NCBI GenBank assembly: GCA_016220125.1
Contig: JACRIF010000084.1
Location: 1 to 15,155 of the forward strand
Length of the DNA: 15,155 nucleotides
Source of the DNA: Candidatus Peregrinibacteria bacterium
GTDB lineage: Bacteria > Patescibacteriota > Gracilibacteria > UM-FILTER-43-11
Direction of reading: 5' to 3'
The translations under genes were made by a program, and so were the position numbers. Each line of letters opens with the position of its first letter. Position 1 is the first letter of the stretch. This document shows positions 13,624 to 15,155 of the stretch, in pieces. The notes under the pieces are model-generated. The model was not told the DNA's origin and ran no database searches. It worked only from the letters and a program-made list of their open reading frames with translations.

Positions 13624-14358
13624 ATGTACGACCACCCTTTCCAAATCACGGGGAATTGGAGCAACAACGCCTTCTCCTTCGATCGGCGGAAAAATCCGAC
13701 CCTTCATGTTCCGAGCCTGATTGAAGGCGGGTTGGGGGATGTGGTTATTGGCGATCAGGTGGTGTTCGAGGATTTCGATGAAACGGACACGCTCCGGTCC
13801 TGTGTCGGGCTTCGGAATTTTGTGCGGATGAAACATCCAAAAACCGGCAAGCCGATCATCCTCGTCGACAACCACAACCATGTGTTCTACTTTTGGCACG
13901 AAGCGCGTGAAAAGGGGTTGATCCAAAGCGGAGCGACCTTGATTCATGTCGACCAGCACAAGGATATGCGGAGGCCCGAGGGGTTTTTGACCCAAGACGA
14001 ATCGCATAATTTGAAAAGGGTTTTTGAATATACGAATTGGGTTTTGAATGTGGGGAATTACATTGTGCCTGCCATGGAGGAAGGGTTGGTTGGAAAATTG
14101 GATTCGGTGACCAGTGAAAAGGAATTGGGTGCATTGGGCCCCGTAGGGGTTCAAAATTTTGAACCCCTACGGGGAAACCTCATCCTCAACATCGACCTCG
14201 ATTTTTGGGCGCCCGAAATGGGCTACATCGACCGAAAATTGAGCCTCGGAAAAACGCGCGAATGGATGGGGCGGGCGGATCTCATCACCATCGCCACCAG
14301 CCCGTTTTTCATCGATCAGGCGCTCGCGATCAAGGTTTTGGGTGAATTGATGGCATAA
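13624..14358 (+). CDS. UPF0489 family protein, possible arginase-fold metal enzyme
   Basis: A 244-residue protein of the UPF0489 (C5orf22-like) family, whose function is not established. Conserved marks: V-D82-N-H-N-H86 followed by F-Y-F-W; H108-V-D110-Q-H112-K-D114; and N-I-D191-L-D193-F-W. The D-x-H-x-D and D-x-D pattern resembles the metal site of arginase/deacetylase enzymes, so a metal hydrolase is inferred. The ATG at 13624 is preferred over the in-frame GTG at 13618 because GAAGG (13614-13618) sits 5 bases before it as an SD. Residues 173-183 are encoded by a perfect 36-bp palindrome (14139-14174) that looks inserted in frame between a helix and the D191 strand. A REP-like hairpin lies upstream and a convergent small gene downstream. 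Confidence 0.82.
   Translation: MYDHPFQITGNWSNNAFSFDRRKNPTLHVPSLIEGGLGDVVIGDQVVFEDFDETDTLRSCVGLRNFVRMKHPKTGKPIILVDNHNHVFYFWHEAREKGLIQSGATLIHVDQHKDMRRPEGFLTQDESHNLKRVFEYTNWVLNVGNYIVPAMEEGLVGKLDSVTSEKELGALGPVGVQNFEPLRGNLILNIDLDFWAPEMGYIDRKLSLGKTREWMGRADLITIATSPFFIDQALAIKVLGELMA
14139..14174. repeat. perfect 36-bp palindrome inside the UPF0489 gene
   Basis: The left arm CCCCGTAGGGGTTCAAAA (14139-14156) is followed without spacer by its exact reverse complement (14157-14174). It lies in the reading frame and codes for P-V-G-V-Q-N-F-E-P-L-R. Such a sequence is unlikely by chance within coding DNA and resembles a small palindromic repeat that has landed in a loop-coding position without breaking the frame. 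Confidence 0.85.
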
Positions 14359-14364
14359 GAAACA

Positions 14365-14396
14365 ACCCCCTGGCCCGTACAGGGACATCAGGGGGT
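14365..14396 (-). terminator. terminator of the 40-residue membrane protein gene
   Basis: ACCCCCTG (14365-14372) pairs with CAGGGGGT (14389-14396), and an inner CCC/GGG pair closes a 5-base loop. On the minus strand the stem is followed by a T-rich stretch (TTGTTTCTT), as a Rho-independent terminator needs. It lies 10 bases beyond the stop of the minus-strand gene and 6 bases after the stop of UPF0489, which it may also end. Confidence 0.6.
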
Positions 14397-14406
14397 GGTC
14401 AATCCG

Positions 14407-14529
14407 TCAGTTGCAACGGCGGAGGAGAAGGGCGGCGGCAATGATGACCAGCCAGCCTCCTGCCCCCAGGAAGATCCAAACCGTGACCTTGTGGAAAGGG
14501 GTCACTTCTTCGTCTTTCTTGTGCTTCAT
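14407..14529 (-). CDS. 40-residue single-pass membrane protein
   Basis: A very small protein: residues 1-15 are charged (M-K-H-K-K-D-E-E-V-T-P-F-H-K), residues 16-36 form one membrane segment (V-W-I-F-L-G-A-G-G-W-L-V-I-I-A-A-A-L-L-L), and it ends R-R-C-N. Support comes from signals around it: AGGAG 5 bases before the ATG is the best SD in the window, a promoter with a perfect TATAAT lies at 14632-14605, and a terminator follows. The frame is open further upstream to 14616, but that start would overlap the -10 box, so the SD-linked ATG is chosen. The stop is TGA. The function is unknown; small membrane proteins of this shape often bind and modulate a larger membrane protein. Confidence 0.65.
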   Translation of the reverse strand: MKHKKDEEVTPFHKVTVWIFLGAGGWLVIIAAALLLRRCN

Positions 14530-14560
14530 CGTTGCTCCTATGGAAAGGGTAGTGAGCGAC

Positions 14561-14590
14561 AGGCACACTCTCATTATTTGAGAGATGCCT
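14561..14590 (-). promoter_or_regulatory. hairpin in the leader of the 40-residue membrane protein
   Basis: CTCTCA (14568-14573) pairs with TGAGAG (14579-14584) around a 5-base loop, and outer arms AGGCA (14561-14565) and TGCCT (14586-14590) pair after a small internal bulge. In the minus-strand transcript the hairpin forms a few bases after the expected start (about 14598) and about 20 bases before the SD. It may stabilise the message or control it. There is no T-run after it. Confidence 0.45.
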
Positions 14591-14604
14591 GCCAAATCGT
14601 AAAT

Positions 14605-14632
14605 ATTATAAAACAATTTTAAAATAAAGCAA
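14605..14632 (-). promoter_or_regulatory. promoter of the 40-residue membrane protein
   Basis: On the minus strand TTGCTT (14632-14627) and a perfect TATAAT (14610-14605) are spaced by 16 bases in an AT-rich stretch. Transcription would start near 14598 and give a leader of about 70 bases that holds the hairpin and a strong SD. Confidence 0.55.
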
Positions 14633-14698
14633 GTATTTTTTGGAAAAGGACGGGATCATGGCCTGTGCTAAGCTTGAGGCATCGATAACCCATGCTTT

Positions 14699-15155
14699 AT
14701 GGCCCTTCGATTCCCCCTGAGCCGAAACGAACTGTTTTTCGCGGCCGTTTATTTTGTGCAGGCCGCAGTGGGGATTTCCGCCTTGGCGGAATTCCTGTTC
14801 ACCCGCAATCAATTGGGCCTCAGCTTCGTCCAATTGGGCATTTTGGCGGCGCTCCCGACCATCTCGTGGAGCATCAAGCCCATCTACGGGTTCCTCACCG
14901 ATCTGGTGCCGATCCGGGGGCTTCGGCGCAGGCCCTATTTGCACATCACCCCATTGCTCACCATTCTGAGCTGGCTCTATATCTGGCGGTTCGCGGATTC
15001 CTTTATCAGCTTCGCCATCCCGCTCATGATCGCCAACATGGGCATGGGCTTCACCGATGTCATTTGCGACGGCCTGGTGGTCCAGCAATCCGACGAAAAA
15101 ACCGCGGGGCGGTACCAGTCGTTGTGCTGGGGGTCGCTCACGGTGGGGGCGATTG
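14699..15155 (+). CDS. BT1-family (folate/biopterin-type) MFS transporter, 5' part
   Basis: The first 152 residues of a membrane transporter that continues beyond the window. After a short N-terminus (M-A-L-R-F-P-L-S-R-N-E-L) come membrane segments at about 12-33, 42-58, 82-98 and 102-118. The BT1 signature is clear: K60-P-I-Y-G-F-L-T-D68 followed by P-I-R-G-L-R-R-R-P-Y, and later G-F-T-D-V-I-C-D-G-L-V-V. Family members of plants, protists and bacteria carry folates or pteridines; others carry unknown solutes, so the substrate here is open. The ATG at 14699 fits the family start. An out-of-frame ATG at 14692 opens a different frame and is discarded. No SD and no good promoter are seen. The family call is secure, the substrate is not. 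Confidence 0.85.
   Translation, partial: MALRFPLSRNELFFAAVYFVQAAVGISALAEFLFTRNQLGLSFVQLGILAALPTISWSIKPIYGFLTDLVPIRGLRRRPYLHITPLLTILSWLYIWRFADSFISFAIPLMIANMGMGFTDVICDGLVVQQSDEKTAGRYQSLCWGSLTVGAI

Noticed and set aside
13447..14154. A 235-codon minus-strand frame over the UPF0489 gene and its upstream repeats
   Set aside because: It runs through a terminator, a REP-like palindrome and antisense to conserved UPF0489 motifs.
1..15155. Reassigned TGA codon, suggested by the many TAA/TAG stops
   Set aside because: cobO and the 40-residue gene end in TGA at the expected places, and no gene needs TGA read-through.

Overview
The window is bacterial chromosome from an organism I cannot place. The genes are compact, mostly on the + strand, with GC-rich third positions. 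Stops are mainly TAA and TAG, with TGA at two genes. Sigma70-like promoters are readable, yet only about three of the 15 starts have a convincing Shine-Dalgarno (SD) sequence. The SOS operator is of the GAAC-N4-GTTC kind known from Gram-positives and some other phyla. An uncultivated lineage is plausible, but that is an inference. No rRNA, tRNA, transposase or CRISPR array is visible. The window starts inside one gene and ends inside another.

Left part (1-3107): the 3' end of a C45/acyltransferase-type Ntn hydrolase, a small unknown gene, a two-membrane-segment coiled-coil protein with a near-consensus promoter, two unknown proteins, and the RNA 2',3'-cyclic phosphodiesterase ThpR on the minus strand. 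Middle (3220-8238): a receiver-like domain fused to a HAD phosphatase; a LexA-type self-cleaving repressor and a UmuC-type translesion polymerase behind a promoter with a palindromic SOS operator between its -35 and -10; an ankyrin-repeat protein; and a DUF4112 membrane protein. Right part (8323-12425): divergent cobO and nrdJ. CobO makes the adenosylcobalamin that the class II ribonucleotide reductase NrdJ needs. The region between them holds a pair of NrdR-box-like sites three helical turns apart and back-to-back -35 hexamers.

Far right (12426-15155): an AT-richer gene with antirepressor-like features (probably foreign), a terminator, a REP-like palindrome, a UPF0489 protein, a 40-residue membrane protein on the minus strand, and the start of a BT1-family (folate/pteridine) transporter that runs off the window.

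Together, the best-understood genes serve DNA precursor supply and damage tolerance: nrdJ with cobO, and lexA with umuC. The least explained structures are a four-unit tandem array with an 11-bp period found at two separate intergenic loci, a perfect 36-bp palindrome inside the UPF0489 coding sequence and in frame with it, and overlapping inverted repeats between two convergent genes that could form mutually exclusive hairpins. I did not find a clearly new multi-gene defence or mobile system.
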